This document shows positions 53,417-64,000 of a stretch of 64,000 nt of DNA, piece by piece (position 1 is the stretch's first letter; each line of letters starts with the position of its first letter). Source of the DNA: Variovorax sp. OK212 (GTDB lineage Bacteria > Pseudomonadota > Gammaproteobacteria > Burkholderiales > Burkholderiaceae_C). The notes below the pieces were generated by a model that made no database searches, had not been told where the DNA came from, and was given only the letters and a program-made list of their open reading frames with translations. The stretch covers positions 1,340,082 through 1,404,081 of the forward strand of contig NZ_FOLP01000001.1 in assembly GCF_900112425.1 (NCBI RefSeq), in the 5' to 3' direction. A program made the translations under genes and the position numbers.

Positions 53417-54526
53417 ATGAACGCCCAAGACATCCGAGACCGATTCGCCGCATTGCGCGCCAAGGGCATGCGCCACAAGGACGCCGCCGCGGCCATGGGC
53501 CTGTCCGAGGGCGCGGCCGCGGCCGCGCACACCGGCACGCATGACAAGGCCTTGCGCGCCACGCGGCTGCGCGGCCCCTGGGTCGAACTGCTGCAGGCGC
53601 TGGAGCTGTGCGGCCCCGTGCTCGCGCTCACGCGCAACGAGACCACGGTGCACGAGAAGACCGGGGTCTACGAGAAGGTCTCGGGCAGCGGCGCGATGGG
53701 CATCGCGCTGGGCGAGGCCATCGACCTGCGCCTGTTCTTCAGCCGCTGGCATGCGGGCTTCGCGGTGAGCGAGGCGGCAGCCAACCCGGGCGTGCTACCG
53801 TCGCTGAGCCTGCAGTTCTTCAACGCGCAGGGCGTGGCCGTGCACAAGATCTTCGTGCGCGACGCCACCGACCGCGATGCGTTCCAGTCGGTCATCGACA
53901 CCTACACCGCGACCGGCGAAGAAGCCGGGCCCGTGGCGTTCGTCGCAGCGCAGGACAAGGCCGCGCCGCGCGAGGACGGCGCCGTCGATGCCGCGGGTCT
54001 CGCCGAGGCCTGGCGCGGCATGAAGGACACGCACGAGTTCTTCGGCCTGCTCAACAAGTTCAACGTGGAGCGCCAGCAGAGCTTTCGCCTGACCGAGGGC
54101 GAGTTCACGCAGCGCGCCGAGCTCGGCGCCATCCGCGCGCTGCTGCAGGAAGCCTCGTTCGACGGCACGCCGATCATGGTGTTCGTCGGCAGCCCGGGCT
54201 GCATCCAGATCCACTCCGGCCCCGTGGTGCGCATCGAGCCGATGGAGATGCGCGGCGCCGACGAGAACGCACCGCCGATCCGCTGGCTCAACGTGCTCGA
54301 CCCGGGCTTCAACCTGCACCTGCGCGAAGACCGCATCGCCAGCGTGTGGATCGTCGAGAAGCCGACCAGCGACGGCGTCGTCACCTCGGTCGAAGCCTTC
54401 GACCATACCGGCGAGCTGATGGCCATGTTCTTCGGCGCGCGCAAGCCCGGCACGCCGGAGCTGGAGCCGTGGCGCCACATCGTGCGCGAGCTGCCGCGCC
54501 TTCAATCCACCACACCCGCGCCATGA
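53417..54526 (+). CDS. hmuS: Hemin-degrading factor HmuS
   Basis: 369-residue cytoplasmic protein with two structural repeats of the HemS/ChuS family. Heme passed by HmuUV is bound and broken down or shuttled. Segments such as VTVHEKTGVYEKV (repeat 1) and FNLHLREDRIASVWIVEKPT (repeat 2) are family-typical. An AAGGAAAA site lies before the ATG. The stop overlaps the hmuT start. Confidence 0.93.
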   Translation: MNAQDIRDRFAALRAKGMRHKDAAAAMGLSEGAAAAAHTGTHDKALRATRLRGPWVELLQALELCGPVLALTRNETTVHEKTGVYEKVSGSGAMGIALGEAIDLRLFFSRWHAGFAVSEAAANPGVLPSLSLQFFNAQGVAVHKIFVRDATDRDAFQSVIDTYTATGEEAGPVAFVAAQDKAAPREDGAVDAAGLAEAWRGMKDTHEFFGLLNKFNVERQQSFRLTEGEFTQRAELGAIRALLQEASFDGTPIMVFVGSPGCIQIHSGPVVRIEPMEMRGADENAPPIRWLNVLDPGFNLHLREDRIASVWIVEKPTSDGVVTSVEAFDHTGELMAMFFGARKPGTPELEPWRHIVRELPRLQSTTPAP

Positions 54527-55428
54527 CCGCCTTTCACCACATCGCCCGCCGCCTGCCGCAACGCCGCGACGTGCTGCGCCTGATCGGCGCCTCGTCGCTC
54601 GGCGCCGCCGCGCTGCCGCTGTTCGCGCAGGACGCGAAGCTGCCGAAGCTCGTGACCGTCAGCGGCGCGATCACCGAGGTGGTCTACCTGCTGGGCGCCG
54701 AAGGGCAACTGGTCGGCACAGACACCACCAGCCTGTACCCGGCCGCCGCGCGCGCCACGCCCAAGGTGGGCTACATGCGCCAGCTGTCGGCCGAGGGCCT
54801 GCTGTCGCTCAAGCCGGACGCGATCATCGCCACCAATGAATCGGGCCCGAGCGTGGTGCTCGACCAGGTTCGCAGCGCGGGCGTGAAGGTCGAGATCATC
54901 GAGGCCGACCACAGCTGGGGCGAGGTGCAGCGCAAGGTGCAGGCCGTGGGCCGCGCCGCCGCGCGCGAGGCGCAGGCGCGCGAACTGCAGGCCAGGCTCG
55001 ACGCCGAGTGGGCCCGGGTGCAGCAGCGCGTGGCCGATTCAAGGGCGCGCAAGGTGCGCACCCCGCGCGTGCTGTTCGTGCTGTCGCACAGCGCCAGCCC
55101 GCAGGTGTCGGGCGAGAAGACCGCCGCGCACTCGGTGATCGGTTTCGCGGGCGGCGTGAACGCGCTCGGCGGCTTCCAGGGCTACCGGCCGATGACGGCA
55201 GAGGCCATGGCCAGCGCCGCGCCCGACGTCATTCTCACGAGCACGCAAAGCATCGAGGCCCACGGCGGCGTCGACAGGTTCTGGCAACGGCCCGAACTGG
55301 CGCTCACGCCGGCCTTCAAAAAGCGCAGCCTGGTCACGCAGGACGCCTTGCTGCTGCTGGGCTTCGGCCCGCGCACGCCGGCGGCCATTGCCGAACTGCA
55401 CGAGAAGTTCCTGGCAGCGGTGGCATGA
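54523..55428 (+). CDS. hmuT: Heme ABC transporter substrate-binding protein HmuT
   Basis: 301-residue periplasmic binding protein of the helical-backbone metal/heme type. The signal peptide starts with a twin-arginine-like LPQRRDVLRLIG and ends at LFAQ. The family segments TVSGAITEVVYLLGAE and KVGYMRQLSAEGLLSLKPD are present. It hands heme to the HmuU channel. Start and stop overlap its neighbours by four bases each. Confidence 0.94.
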   Translation: MTAFHHIARRLPQRRDVLRLIGASSLGAAALPLFAQDAKLPKLVTVSGAITEVVYLLGAEGQLVGTDTTSLYPAAARATPKVGYMRQLSAEGLLSLKPDAIIATNESGPSVVLDQVRSAGVKVEIIEADHSWGEVQRKVQAVGRAAAREAQARELQARLDAEWARVQQRVADSRARKVRTPRVLFVLSHSASPQVSGEKTAAHSVIGFAGGVNALGGFQGYRPMTAEAMASAAPDVILTSTQSIEAHGGVDRFWQRPELALTPAFKKRSLVTQDALLLLGFGPRTPAAIAELHEKFLAAVA

Positions 55429-56459
55429 GCCAGCGGTTTTCCGCGCGGGCCGTGCTGGGCGGCAGTGCGCTGCTGCTCGTCGCGGTGTTCATTCTGGGCG
55501 CGGTGTCGGGCGCCTATGCCATCAGCCTGCCGCAACTGTGGAAGGTGCTGATGACGCTGGGCCACGGCGCCGACAAGTCGCCCGAGCACCTGGTGTTTCT
55601 CAACATCCGCCTGCCGCGCCTGGTGCTCGGCGTGGCGGCGGGCGCGGGGCTCGGCATGGCGGGCACGCTGATGCAGGGGCTGTTTCGCAACCCGCTGGCC
55701 GACCCTGGCCTGGTGGGCATCAGCAGCGGTGCCGCGTTGGCCGCGGGCGTGACCATCATCCTGGGCGCGACGCTGTGGCCTTCGCTGCCGCGCACGCTCG
55801 GCAGCTGGACGCTGGTGCTCATGGCCTTCGGCGGCGGGCTCTCGGTGACCTTGCTGATCTACAGCCTCTCGCGCAGCGAGGGCGGCACGCGCATGGCGCT
55901 GATGCTGCTGGCCGGCATCGCGGTCAATGCGCTGGCGGGCGCGGGGCTCGGCTTTCTCAGCGTGATGGCGACCGACGAGCAACTGCGCAGCCTGCAGTTC
56001 TGGCTGCTCGGCAGCCTGGGCGGGGCGCGCTGGAGCGCGGTGCTGCTGGTGGCCGCGGCGGTGCTGCTGGCTTGCCTGGCCGCGCGATCGCTGGCCGCGC
56101 CGCTGAACGCCATTGCGCTGGGCGAGGCGCAGGCGGCGCTGCTCGGCGTGGACGTCGAACGCATCAAGCGCCGCGCCATCGTCGTCACGGCCGTGGCCGT
56201 GGGGGCGGTGACGGCGACGACCGGGATCATCGGTTTCATCGGGCTGATCGCGCCGCACTGGGTGCGCATGGTCGCCGGGCCCGATCACCGCGTGGTGCTG
56301 CCGGCCTCGGCGCTGCTGGGCGCCGCGCTGGTGCTCGCGGCCGACACGGTGGCGCGCACGGCGATGGCGCCGGTCGAGCTGCCGCTGGGCGTGCTCACGG
56401 CGTTCATCGGCGTGCCGATGTTTCTCTGGATGCTGCGGCGGTTCAAGGGGCGCATATGA
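55425..56459 (+). CDS. hmuU: Heme ABC transporter permease HmuU
   Basis: 344-residue FecCD/BtuC-type permease with about ten helices. The motif RLPRLVLGVAAGAGLGMAGTLMQGLFRNPLADPGLVGISSGAA is family-typical, and GIIGFIGLIAPHWVRM marks the ATPase-coupling region. It transports heme across the inner membrane. Confidence 0.95.
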   Translation: MSQRFSARAVLGGSALLLVAVFILGAVSGAYAISLPQLWKVLMTLGHGADKSPEHLVFLNIRLPRLVLGVAAGAGLGMAGTLMQGLFRNPLADPGLVGISSGAALAAGVTIILGATLWPSLPRTLGSWTLVLMAFGGGLSVTLLIYSLSRSEGGTRMALMLLAGIAVNALAGAGLGFLSVMATDEQLRSLQFWLLGSLGGARWSAVLLVAAAVLLACLAARSLAAPLNAIALGEAQAALLGVDVERIKRRAIVVTAVAVGAVTATTGIIGFIGLIAPHWVRMVAGPDHRVVLPASALLGAALVLAADTVARTAMAPVELPLGVLTAFIGVPMFLWMLRRFKGRI

Positions 56460-57271
56460 CGACGCAATCAGGTTCGCCTCGCGATGCGACGGCGCTGTCG
56501 TGTGCCGATGTCGAGGTGCGCATCGGCGAGAAGACGCTGCTCGTCGGTGCCTCCATTGCGCTGGCCGCGGGCAAGGTGACGGCCATCCTCGGGCCGAACG
56601 GGGCCGGCAAGTCGACGCTGCTGTCGGTGCTGGCCGGCCAGCGCGCGCCGACGCAGGGCAGGGTGACGCTCGACGGCCGGCCGCTCCAGGCGCACGGCAT
56701 GCCGGCACTGGCGCTGCGCCGGGCGCTGATGCCGCAGGAAAGCGCGGTCGCCTTCGACTTCACCGCGCAGGAGATCGTGGTGCTGGGCCGCTACCCGCAC
56801 CGCCGGGCGCCGGGGTGCGACGAGGACGCGATCGTCGAGGAGGCCATGGCGCTCACCGACGTTTCGGCGCTGGCGGGGCGCGTTCTCAACACGCTGTCGG
56901 GCGGCGAGAAGGCGCGGGCGCACATGGCGCGGGCATTGGCCCAGCTGTGGCATCCGCGGCCCGATGGCGCGAGCCGCTGGCTGCTGCTCGACGAGCCCAC
57001 CGCGGCGCTGGACCTCGCGCACCAGCATTCGGCCATGCGCCTGCTGCGTGCCTGGGCCGGGCGCGGCGTGGGCGTGGTGGCGGTGCTGCACGACCTGAAC
57101 CTGGCGCGGCGCTATGCCGACGAGGTGGTGGTGCTGGGCGGCGATGCTGGCGGGCTGATCCGGGGGCCGGCCGCCGAGGTGCTGCAGCCGGCACTGATCG
57201 AGCAGGTCTGGCGCACGCCGTGCCAGAGCGTGACCAGCGCGGACGGCACGGCGCAGTATCTTTTTGGATGA
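56456..57271 (+). CDS. hmuV: Heme ABC transporter ATP-binding protein HmuV
   Basis: 271-residue ABC ATPase. Walker A is GPNGAGKST, the signature LSGGEKARAHMARAL, Walker B LLLDEPTAALD, and the switch histidine is in VLHDLN. It powers the HmuU channel. The start overlaps the hmuU stop by four bases. It is the last gene of the receptor-hmuSTUV operon. Confidence 0.95.
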   Translation: MTTQSGSPRDATALSCADVEVRIGEKTLLVGASIALAAGKVTAILGPNGAGKSTLLSVLAGQRAPTQGRVTLDGRPLQAHGMPALALRRALMPQESAVAFDFTAQEIVVLGRYPHRRAPGCDEDAIVEEAMALTDVSALAGRVLNTLSGGEKARAHMARALAQLWHPRPDGASRWLLLDEPTAALDLAHQHSAMRLLRAWAGRGVGVVAVLHDLNLARRYADEVVVLGGDAGGLIRGPAAEVLQPALIEQVWRTPCQSVTSADGTAQYLFG

Positions 57272-57279
57272 TTTCGCCG

Positions 57280-57323
57280 CCGTACACACGCCGTACACAC
57301 GCCCTACGCACTCCCTACGCACG
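57280..57323. repeat. Four tandem 11-bp repeats
   Basis: Four contiguous 11-mers: CCGTACACACG twice, then CCCTACGCACT and CCCTACGCACG. The third and fourth differ from the first two at a few bases. They lie in the 90-bp gap between the convergent hmuV and ppsR. The last copy pairs imperfectly with GTGCGCAGGG just downstream, so a hairpin is possible. Confidence 0.8.
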
Positions 57324-57361
57324 CCAGTCGTGCGCAGGGCGCTATCTGAACGACAGCAACC

Positions 57362-58183
57362 TCAGTAGTTGAGCCGCTCGGGCCGCAGCTCCTGCAGGAT
57401 CGTGGTCGCGATTTCCTCGATCGACTTGGTGGTGGTCGAGAGCCAGCGGATGCCCGCGCGCCGCATCATCGCCTCGGCCTCGCTCACCTCGTGGCGGCAG
57501 TTCTCCAGGCTCGCATAGCGCGAATTCGGCCGGCGTTCGTTGCGGATCTCGCTGAGCCGCTCGGGCTGGATGGTCAGGCCGAAGATCTTCTTGCGGTGCG
57601 GCATCAGCGCCGGGGGGAGCTGGCGGCGGTCGAAGTCTTCGGGAATCAGCGGGTAGTTGGCGGCCTTCAGGCCGTGCTGCATCGCCAGGTAGAGCGAAGT
57701 CGGCGTCTTGCCGCTGCGGCTCACGCCCACCAAGATGACGTCGGCGCCCTGCAGGTCGCGGTTGCTCTGGCCGTCGTCGTGCTGCAGGCTGAAGTCGATC
57801 GCGGCAATGCGGTCGTTGTATTCCTTGCTCTTGCTGACGTCGCTGAAGCGGCCGATGCGGTGGTTGGACTTCATGGCCAGCTCGATTTCGAGCGGGCGCA
57901 CGAAGGTGCCGAACATGTCCAGCAGCATGCCCTTGCAGCCGGTTTCGATCACTTCCAGCACGTCCATGTTGGCCAGCGTGGTGAAGACGATGGGGCGGAC
58001 CCCCTCGACTTCCGCCGTGTGGTTGATCTGGCGCACCGCCTGGTGGGCCTTGTCGACGGTGTCGGTGAAGGGCAGGCGCACATGGCGCGGCTTCATCTCG
58101 AATTGCGCGAGAACCGCGTTGCCGAATGTTTCGGCCGTGATGCCGGTGCCGTCCGATATGAAGAAAACGGTGCGTGTGTGCAT
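57362..58183 (-). CDS. ppsR: PEP synthase regulatory kinase/phosphorylase PpsR
   Basis: 273-residue DUF299-family bifunctional enzyme that uses ADP to inactivate, and phosphate to reactivate, PEP synthase by threonine phosphorylation. The P-loop is [15 protein letters not shown], and the N terminus has [14 protein letters not shown]. It is divergent from its target gene ppsA, with 194 bp between the starts. Confidence 0.96.
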   Translation of the reverse strand: MHTRTVFFISDGTGITAETFGNAVLAQFEMKPRHVRLPFTDTVDKAHQAVRQINHTAEVEGVRPIVFTTLANMDVLEVIETGCKGMLLDMFGTFVRPLEIELAMKSNHRIGRFSDVSKSKEYNDRIAAIDFSLQHDDGQSNRDLQGADVILVGVSRSGKTPTSLYLAMQHGLKAANYPLIPEDFDRRQLPPALMPHRKKIFGLTIQPERLSEIRNERRPNSRYASLENCRHEVSEAEAMMRRAGIRWLSTTTKSIEEIATTILQELRPERLNY

Positions 58184-58377
58184 GGTCTTGGGTTCTTGCG
58201 GCCTTGTCCTGCGGCGCGTGCGGGCCTGCCACGCCTACAATCCGGCCCATTATCGGGAATCCGCTTTCCCAACCCCCCAATTCTTTCCATGCACACCGCG
58301 ACTGCACCCAAAGCAACGACAACGATCGTGCCGCGCCGTCTGCATGCGGCACCGGTTTCAACTTCTGGAGCTTCCCC

Positions 58378-60771
<2,394 letters not shown>

Positions 60772-60868
60772 GCCGGAAAAGCAGGAAAAGCCGGAAGACC
60801 TGGAAAAACGGCGAGCCCGCGCGCCCGCCGCGCGACGCACTGCGGGAATCCCCATGGAGGGATTTCCC

Positions 60869-60923
60869 GTGTCAGCTTGGTGTCATTGAAACAAAATGCG
60901 TTTCCGGTGTCAGACTTGTGTCT
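60869..60923. repeat. Two direct copies of a GTGTCAG-containing element
   Basis: GTGTCAGCTTGGTGTCA (60869-60885) and GTGTCAGACTTGTGTCT (60907-60923) start 38 bp apart in front of the uncharacterised gene at 60963. They may be binding sites for a regulator. No promoter stands out. Confidence 0.45.
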
Positions 60924-60962
60924 TAACGGGGCGCATCCCGGCAGCTCGCGGGGGACACCAGC

Positions 60963-61472
60963 ATGATTCTTGTCAAGACAGACGTCGGCCATCAGGTCCT
61001 CAAGGACCGCTCGGTGCCGCTCACGCCGCGCCAGCGCTCGGCGTTCATCCTGTTCGACGGCAAGCGCTCGGTCGATGACGTGGTCGCCGCGGGCATGGGC
61101 ATCACCGCGGAAGACATCGAGCAGATGGTCGAACTGGGCGTGCTGGCGCCGATGGGCGGCAAGCCTGTAGCCGCGCCGGTCGCGCCCGTTCCCGAGATTC
61201 CGAAGCCTGCCGCACCCGCGGTCGCATCCGCGCCTGCACCTGCAGCCGCGGGGACAGCGGGTGGTTCGGGCCGCAGCAAGCAGCAGCGCTACAAGGACGC
61301 CTACCCGATCGCCACGCAGCTCACGGGCAGCCTTGGCCTGATGGGCTTTCGGCTCAACCTGCAGGTCGAGGGCACCACCAGCTACGAAGACCTCGCGGCG
61401 CTGGCGCCGAAGATCCGGGCCGCCGTCGGGCCGGAGAAGGCCGCGGCGCTGGACAGGGCGCTCAACGACTGA
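60963..61472 (+). CDS. Uncharacterised protein with Pro/Ala linker
   Basis: 169 residues without signal peptide. An N-terminal domain (residues 1-65, RSAFILFDGKRSVDDVVAAGMGITAEDIEQMVELGVL) looks like a small helical or winged-helix domain. A Pro/Ala/Val linker (about 66-97) joins it to a helical C-terminal domain with QLTGSLGLMGFRLNLQVEG. I do not recognise the family. It lies between ppsA and the ribosomal operon and seems to be transcribed separately from both. Confidence 0.8.
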   Translation: MILVKTDVGHQVLKDRSVPLTPRQRSAFILFDGKRSVDDVVAAGMGITAEDIEQMVELGVLAPMGGKPVAAPVAPVPEIPKPAAPAVASAPAPAAAGTAGGSGRSKQQRYKDAYPIATQLTGSLGLMGFRLNLQVEGTTSYEDLAALAPKIRAAVGPEKAAALDRALND

Positions 61473-61478
61473 GCACCC

Positions 61479-61508
61479 TTGCCGGGATGGCAAATCCAGG
61501 GCTATAAT
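61479..61508 (+). promoter_or_regulatory. predicted promoter of the rpsF operon
   Basis: TTGCCG (61479-61484) and a perfect TATAAT (61503-61508) with 18-bp spacing. The leader before rpsF is about 75 nt and could hold the S6:S18 autoregulatory site, which I could not identify with confidence. Confidence 0.65.
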
Positions 61509-61589
61509 CGCCGGCTTTGCCTTGCCACACTGCGCCAGACGCTGCAGGTGGCTTTTCCCTCTTCTTCGGAAGAATCCACAAGGAGTGCC

Positions 61590-61964
61590 ATGCGTCACTA
61601 CGAAATCATTTTGCTGATCCACCCGGATCAGAGCGAACAAGTTCCGGCCATGCTGGAGCGCTACAAGGGCCTGATCACGGCCGGCGGCGGCAAGATCCAC
61701 CGCGTTGAAGACTGGGGCCGCCGTCAGCTGGCATACCAGATCAACAAGCTCAACAAGGCTCACTACCTGTGCGTCAACATCGAAGCTGAACAAGCTGTGA
61801 TGGGCGAACTGGAACACGCGTTCAAGTTCAACGACGCCGTGCTGCGCCACCTGACCGTTCAGAAGAAGAAGGCCGACACCGGTCCTTCGTCGATGATGAA
61901 GACGGTCGAGCGCGAAGAAGCCCGCAAGGCTCAGCAGGCCGAATACGCCGCCAACAACAACTGA
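61590..61964 (+). CDS. rpsF: 30S ribosomal protein S6
   Basis: 124-residue small-subunit protein that pairs with S18. The core [22 protein letters not shown] and [20 protein letters not shown] is standard, with a charged C-terminal tail. AAGGAG lies upstream. First gene of the rpsF-priB-rpsR-rplI operon. Confidence 0.98.
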   Translation: MRHYEIILLIHPDQSEQVPAMLERYKGLITAGGGKIHRVEDWGRRQLAYQINKLNKAHYLCVNIEAEQAVMGELEHAFKFNDAVLRHLTVQKKKADTGPSSMMKTVEREEARKAQQAEYAANNN

Positions 61965-61968
61965 TGGT

Positions 61969-62283
61969 GTGAATGCCGCCGCTGCGGCAACAGGGGTCAA
62001 TCAGCTGCTGCTGAGCGCCTCGGTTGCCGAACTCGGAGTCCTGCGATACACGCCAGCCGGCTTGCCCGCCATCGACCTGAAGCTCGAACACGAGTCGACG
62101 CTCCAGGAGGCAGGCAAACCCCGGCAGGTGAAGACGGCCCTCAAGGCCGTTGCCTTCGGCGCCATCGCCGAACGGCTCGCAAGGCAGTCGATGGGAAGTC
62201 TCTGGCGTTTCCAGGGTTTTCTCGCCACACCGGGCAACGGCAAGCATCCGGTCCTGCATGTGCAGGACTTCCAGCAAGATTAA
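61969..62283 (+). CDS. priB: Primosomal replication protein PriB
   Basis: 104-residue OB-fold single-strand DNA-binding protein that helps PriA restart stalled forks. The segment NQLLLSASVAELGVLRYTPAGLPAIDLKLEH and FGAIAERLA are family-typical. The start is GTG at 61969, 4 bp after the rpsF stop. Confidence 0.94.
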   Translation: MNAAAAATGVNQLLLSASVAELGVLRYTPAGLPAIDLKLEHESTLQEAGKPRQVKTALKAVAFGAIAERLARQSMGSLWRFQGFLATPGNGKHPVLHVQDFQQD

Positions 62284-62301
62284 TTTTTCGAGAGGTCCAT
62301 C

Positions 62302-62583
62302 ATGGCCACGTTCAAGAAATTCAACAAAGACAAGCGCCCGAAGCGCAACACCCAGTCGCTGCTGTTCAAGCGCAAGCGCTTCTGCCGCTTCACCGTCGCT
62401 GGCGTCGAAGAAATCGACTACAAGGACATCGACACGCTGCGTGACTTCATCAGCGAAAACGGCAAGATCATCCCCGCACGCCTGACCGGCACGCGCGCGA
62501 TCTACCAACGCCAGCTGAACACCGCCATCAAGCGCGCGCGCTTCCTGGCCATGGTGCCGTACAGCGACCAGCACCGCGTCTAA
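62302..62583 (+). CDS. rpsR: 30S ribosomal protein S18
   Basis: 93-residue protein with [21 protein letters not shown] and [13 protein letters not shown]-like RNA-binding core ([27 protein letters not shown]). It binds 16S rRNA together with S6. GAGAGG lies upstream. Confidence 0.98.
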   Translation: MATFKKFNKDKRPKRNTQSLLFKRKRFCRFTVAGVEEIDYKDIDTLRDFISENGKIIPARLTGTRAIYQRQLNTAIKRARFLAMVPYSDQHRV

Positions 62584-62595
62584 GGAGTCGAGAAC

Positions 62596-63048
62596 ATGCA
62601 AATCATTCTTCTGGACAAGGTTGTCAACGTCGGTGGTCTGGGCGATATCGTCAAGGTCAAGGACGGCTACGCACGCAACTTCCTGATCCCGACGGGCCTG
62701 GCCCGCCGCGCCACCGCTGCCAACAAGGCCGAATTCGAAGCCAAGCGCGCCGAACTCGAAAAGGCTGCGGCCGCCAAGCTGGCCGAGTCGCAAGCCCAAG
62801 GCGAAAAGCTCGGTGGCACGACCATCAAGCTGACGCAAAAGGCTGGCGTGGACGGCCGTCTGTTCGGTTCGGTCACCAACGGCGACATCGCCGAAGAGCT
62901 GAACAAGCAAGGCTACAAGGTTGTCAAGGCGCAAGTTCGCCTGCCCAACGGCCCGATCAAGGTTGTTGGCGACAGCAGCGTGAGCGTTGCGCTGCACACC
63001 GACGTGGTGGTCGACATCAACGTGACGGTCTACGGCGAAACCGCCTGA
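62596..63048 (+). CDS. rplI: 50S ribosomal protein L9
   Basis: 150-residue two-domain protein with a long connecting helix. The N-terminal motif [32 protein letters not shown] binds 23S rRNA. The last gene of the operon, followed by a terminator. Confidence 0.98.
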   Translation: MQIILLDKVVNVGGLGDIVKVKDGYARNFLIPTGLARRATAANKAEFEAKRAELEKAAAAKLAESQAQGEKLGGTTIKLTQKAGVDGRLFGSVTNGDIAEELNKQGYKVVKAQVRLPNGPIKVVGDSSVSVALHTDVVVDINVTVYGETA

Positions 63049-63078
63049 TCGCTCCCAGCGCTTTGTGCGCTGCTGCAG

Positions 63079-63109
63079 AAGCCGCCCTCGGGCGGCTTTT
63101 CTTTTTTTG
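63079..63109 (+). terminator. intrinsic terminator of the rpsF operon
   Basis: AAGCCGCC and GGCGGCTT form a GC-rich hairpin, followed by TTCTTTTTTT, about 30 bp after the rplI stop. Confidence 0.9.
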
Positions 63110-63149
63110 TGCCCAGGTTTTCCAGCCCGTTGCACTGGAAGATCACCGT

Positions 63150-63170
63150 TTATTCACAACCTTGTCCACA
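63150..63170 (+). promoter_or_regulatory. Two DnaA-box-like sites before dnaB
   Basis: TTATTCACA (63150-63158) fits the relaxed DnaA box TTATNCACA, and TTGTCCACA (63162-63170) differs from TTATCCACA at one base. Both point the same way, 12 bp apart, about 50 bp upstream of the dnaB start. Confidence 0.5.
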
Positions 63171-63218
63171 CACGCACGCGCGTGCGCGGCTTAGCATGCA
63201 GGGTTGCAAGGGAAGTCC

Positions 63219-64000
63219 ATGTCCGCCGTTTTCTCCTATGCCGACAATGCCCCGTCGGCCGATCGCCAGGTTGCCCAACTCCGCATTCCGCCTCACTCCA
63301 TCGAGGCCGAGTCGAGCGTGCTCGGCGGCCTGCTGCTCGACAACGGCGCGTGGGACCGCATGGGCGACCTGCTGGTCGACGGCGACTTCTACCGCCACGA
63401 ACACAAGCTGATCTACGCGGCCATCGGCGGGCTGATCAATGCCAGCAAGCCGGCCGACGTGATCACGGTCTACGAGCAGCTGCAGAACCTCGGCAAGGCC
63501 GACGACATCGGCGGACTGGTCTACCTGAACTCGCTGGCGCAGTACGTGCCCAGCGCGAGCAACATCCGGCGCTACGCGGAAATCGTGCGCGAGCGCTCGA
63601 TCCTGCGCAAGCTCGTCTCCGCCAGCGACGAGATCGCGACCAACGCCTTCAACCCGCAAGGCAAGGCGGTCGACAAGATCCTGGACGAGGCCGAGCAGAA
63701 GATCTTCAACATCGGCGAAGAAGGCACGCGGATGAAGCAGGGCTTCCAGAGCATGGACGCCCTGGTGGTCGAGCTGCTCGACCGCGTGACCGAGATGGCC
63801 GAGAACCCGAATGACATCACGGGCGTTCGCACCGGCTTCCACGACTTCGACAAGATGACCTCGGGCCTGCAACCCGGCGACATGATCGTGCTGGCCGCGC
63901 GTCCGTCGATGGGCAAGACCTCGCTCGCGATCAACATCGCGGAGCACGTGGCGCTCGAAGAGGGGCTGCCGGTGGCGGTGTTCTCCATGGAAATGGGCGC
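63219..64000 (+). CDS. dnaB: Replicative DNA helicase DnaB (3' part cut by window edge)
   Basis: The first 260 residues of the hexameric fork helicase. The N-terminal domain (LRIPHSIEAESSVLGGLLLD) interacts with primase. A linker leads into the RecA-like domain, whose Walker A reads ARPSMGKTSLAIN. The reading frame runs off the window at FSMEMGA. The ATG at 63219 has AAGGGAAG upstream. Confidence 0.97.
   Translation, partial: MSAVFSYADNAPSADRQVAQLRIPPHSIEAESSVLGGLLLDNGAWDRMGDLLVDGDFYRHEHKLIYAAIGGLINASKPADVITVYEQLQNLGKADDIGGLVYLNSLAQYVPSASNIRRYAEIVRERSILRKLVSASDEIATNAFNPQGKAVDKILDEAEQKIFNIGEEGTRMKQGFQSMDALVVELLDRVTEMAENPNDITGVRTGFHDFDKMTSGLQPGDMIVLAARPSMGKTSLAINIAEHVALEEGLPVAVFSMEMG

Noticed and set aside
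51646-53646. A 666-codon minus-strand frame opposite the heme receptor
   Set aside because: Shadow frame rich in Val, Ala, His and Arg; the receptor on the plus strand is convincing.
57280-57323. CRISPR-like array
   Set aside because: The repeats are 11 bp, contiguous and without spacers, and no cas gene is near.
61509-61589. S6:S18 autoregulatory RNA element in the rpsF leader
   Set aside because: The leader has a suitable length, but I could not fold a structure with the expected bulged CCG motif by eye.
63150-63170. Chromosomal replication origin
   Set aside because: Only two DnaA-box-like sites, no AT-rich unwinding region, and dnaA/dnaN are not nearby.

Overview
The window is GC-rich chromosomal DNA from a betaproteobacterium of the Burkholderiales, most likely Comamonadaceae and Variovorax-like. 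The evidence is an EF-P with Arg32 next to the rhamnosyltransferase gene earP, an H-NS-family protein with the YRGPTGETWSG motif, a polyhydroxyalkanoate phasin, the rpsF-priB-rpsR-rplI order, and the surE-pcm-nlpD-rpoS order. I see no insertion sequence, phage, integrase or CRISPR array. Coding density is very high and no gene-free stretch exceeds 300 bases. The window opens inside dnaG and closes inside dnaB.

Layout. 1-8.8 kb: dnaG (partial), a YihY/BrkB membrane protein, a short-chain dehydrogenase, a phasin with a PhaR-like operator, a thioesterase, two small stress or envelope proteins, pncB, a NhaD-type antiporter and a 2-hydroxyacid dehydrogenase. 8.9-14.4 kb: rmuC, an MFS carrier, then a DHA2-type exporter, an unknown protein and a TetR repressor with a palindromic operator inside the exporter promoter. 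14.4-19.7 kb: a LOG-family hydrolase, efp and earP, an M20 peptidase and an alpha/beta hydrolase. 19.9-26.4 kb: uvrC-pgsA-DMT carrier, then a LysR regulator divergent from a dehalogenase-like hydrolase plus a tartrate/D-malate dehydrogenase. 26.6-32.2 kb: HU, tRNA-Val, ppiD, small genes, tRNA-His and H-NS. 32.2-39.1 kb: a quinone oxidoreductase, surE-pcm-nlpD-rpoS-rlmD and a Bax-inhibitor-1 protein.

39.3-57.3 kb is an iron, heme and peroxide region of about 18 kb: a GlcG/HbpS-like protein, hemP, the exbD-exbB-tonB system, bfd, a PiuC-type hydroxylase, a five-gene redox operon (PepSY membrane protein, DUF2271, DUF4198, ApbE, flavoreductase), bfr, ahpC, ahpF, and a heme receptor with hmuSTUV. 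Fur-box-like palindromes precede hemP, the redox operon and the heme receptor. Iron capture (TonB system, receptor, ABC importer), heme breakdown (HmuS), storage and release (Bfr/Bfd), a putative ferric or flavin reductase and peroxide defence (AhpCF) therefore sit together.

The most interesting system is the five-gene redox operon at 43407-47886. Its DUF2271 protein carries a canonical ApbE flavinylation motif (DGVTGAT) and ApbE is encoded in the same operon. The gene set predicts a route for electrons from NAD(P)H through a membrane-anchored flavoreductase and a PepSY membrane protein to a covalently flavinylated periplasmic protein, probably serving iron. A second notable element is a terminator-like hairpin that abuts the GTG start codon of the heme receptor, downstream of a perfect Fur box.

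57.3-64 kb: a four-copy 11-bp tandem repeat, the divergent pair ppsR/ppsA, an unknown protein, the rpsF-priB-rpsR-rplI operon, and the start of dnaB behind two DnaA-box-like sites.
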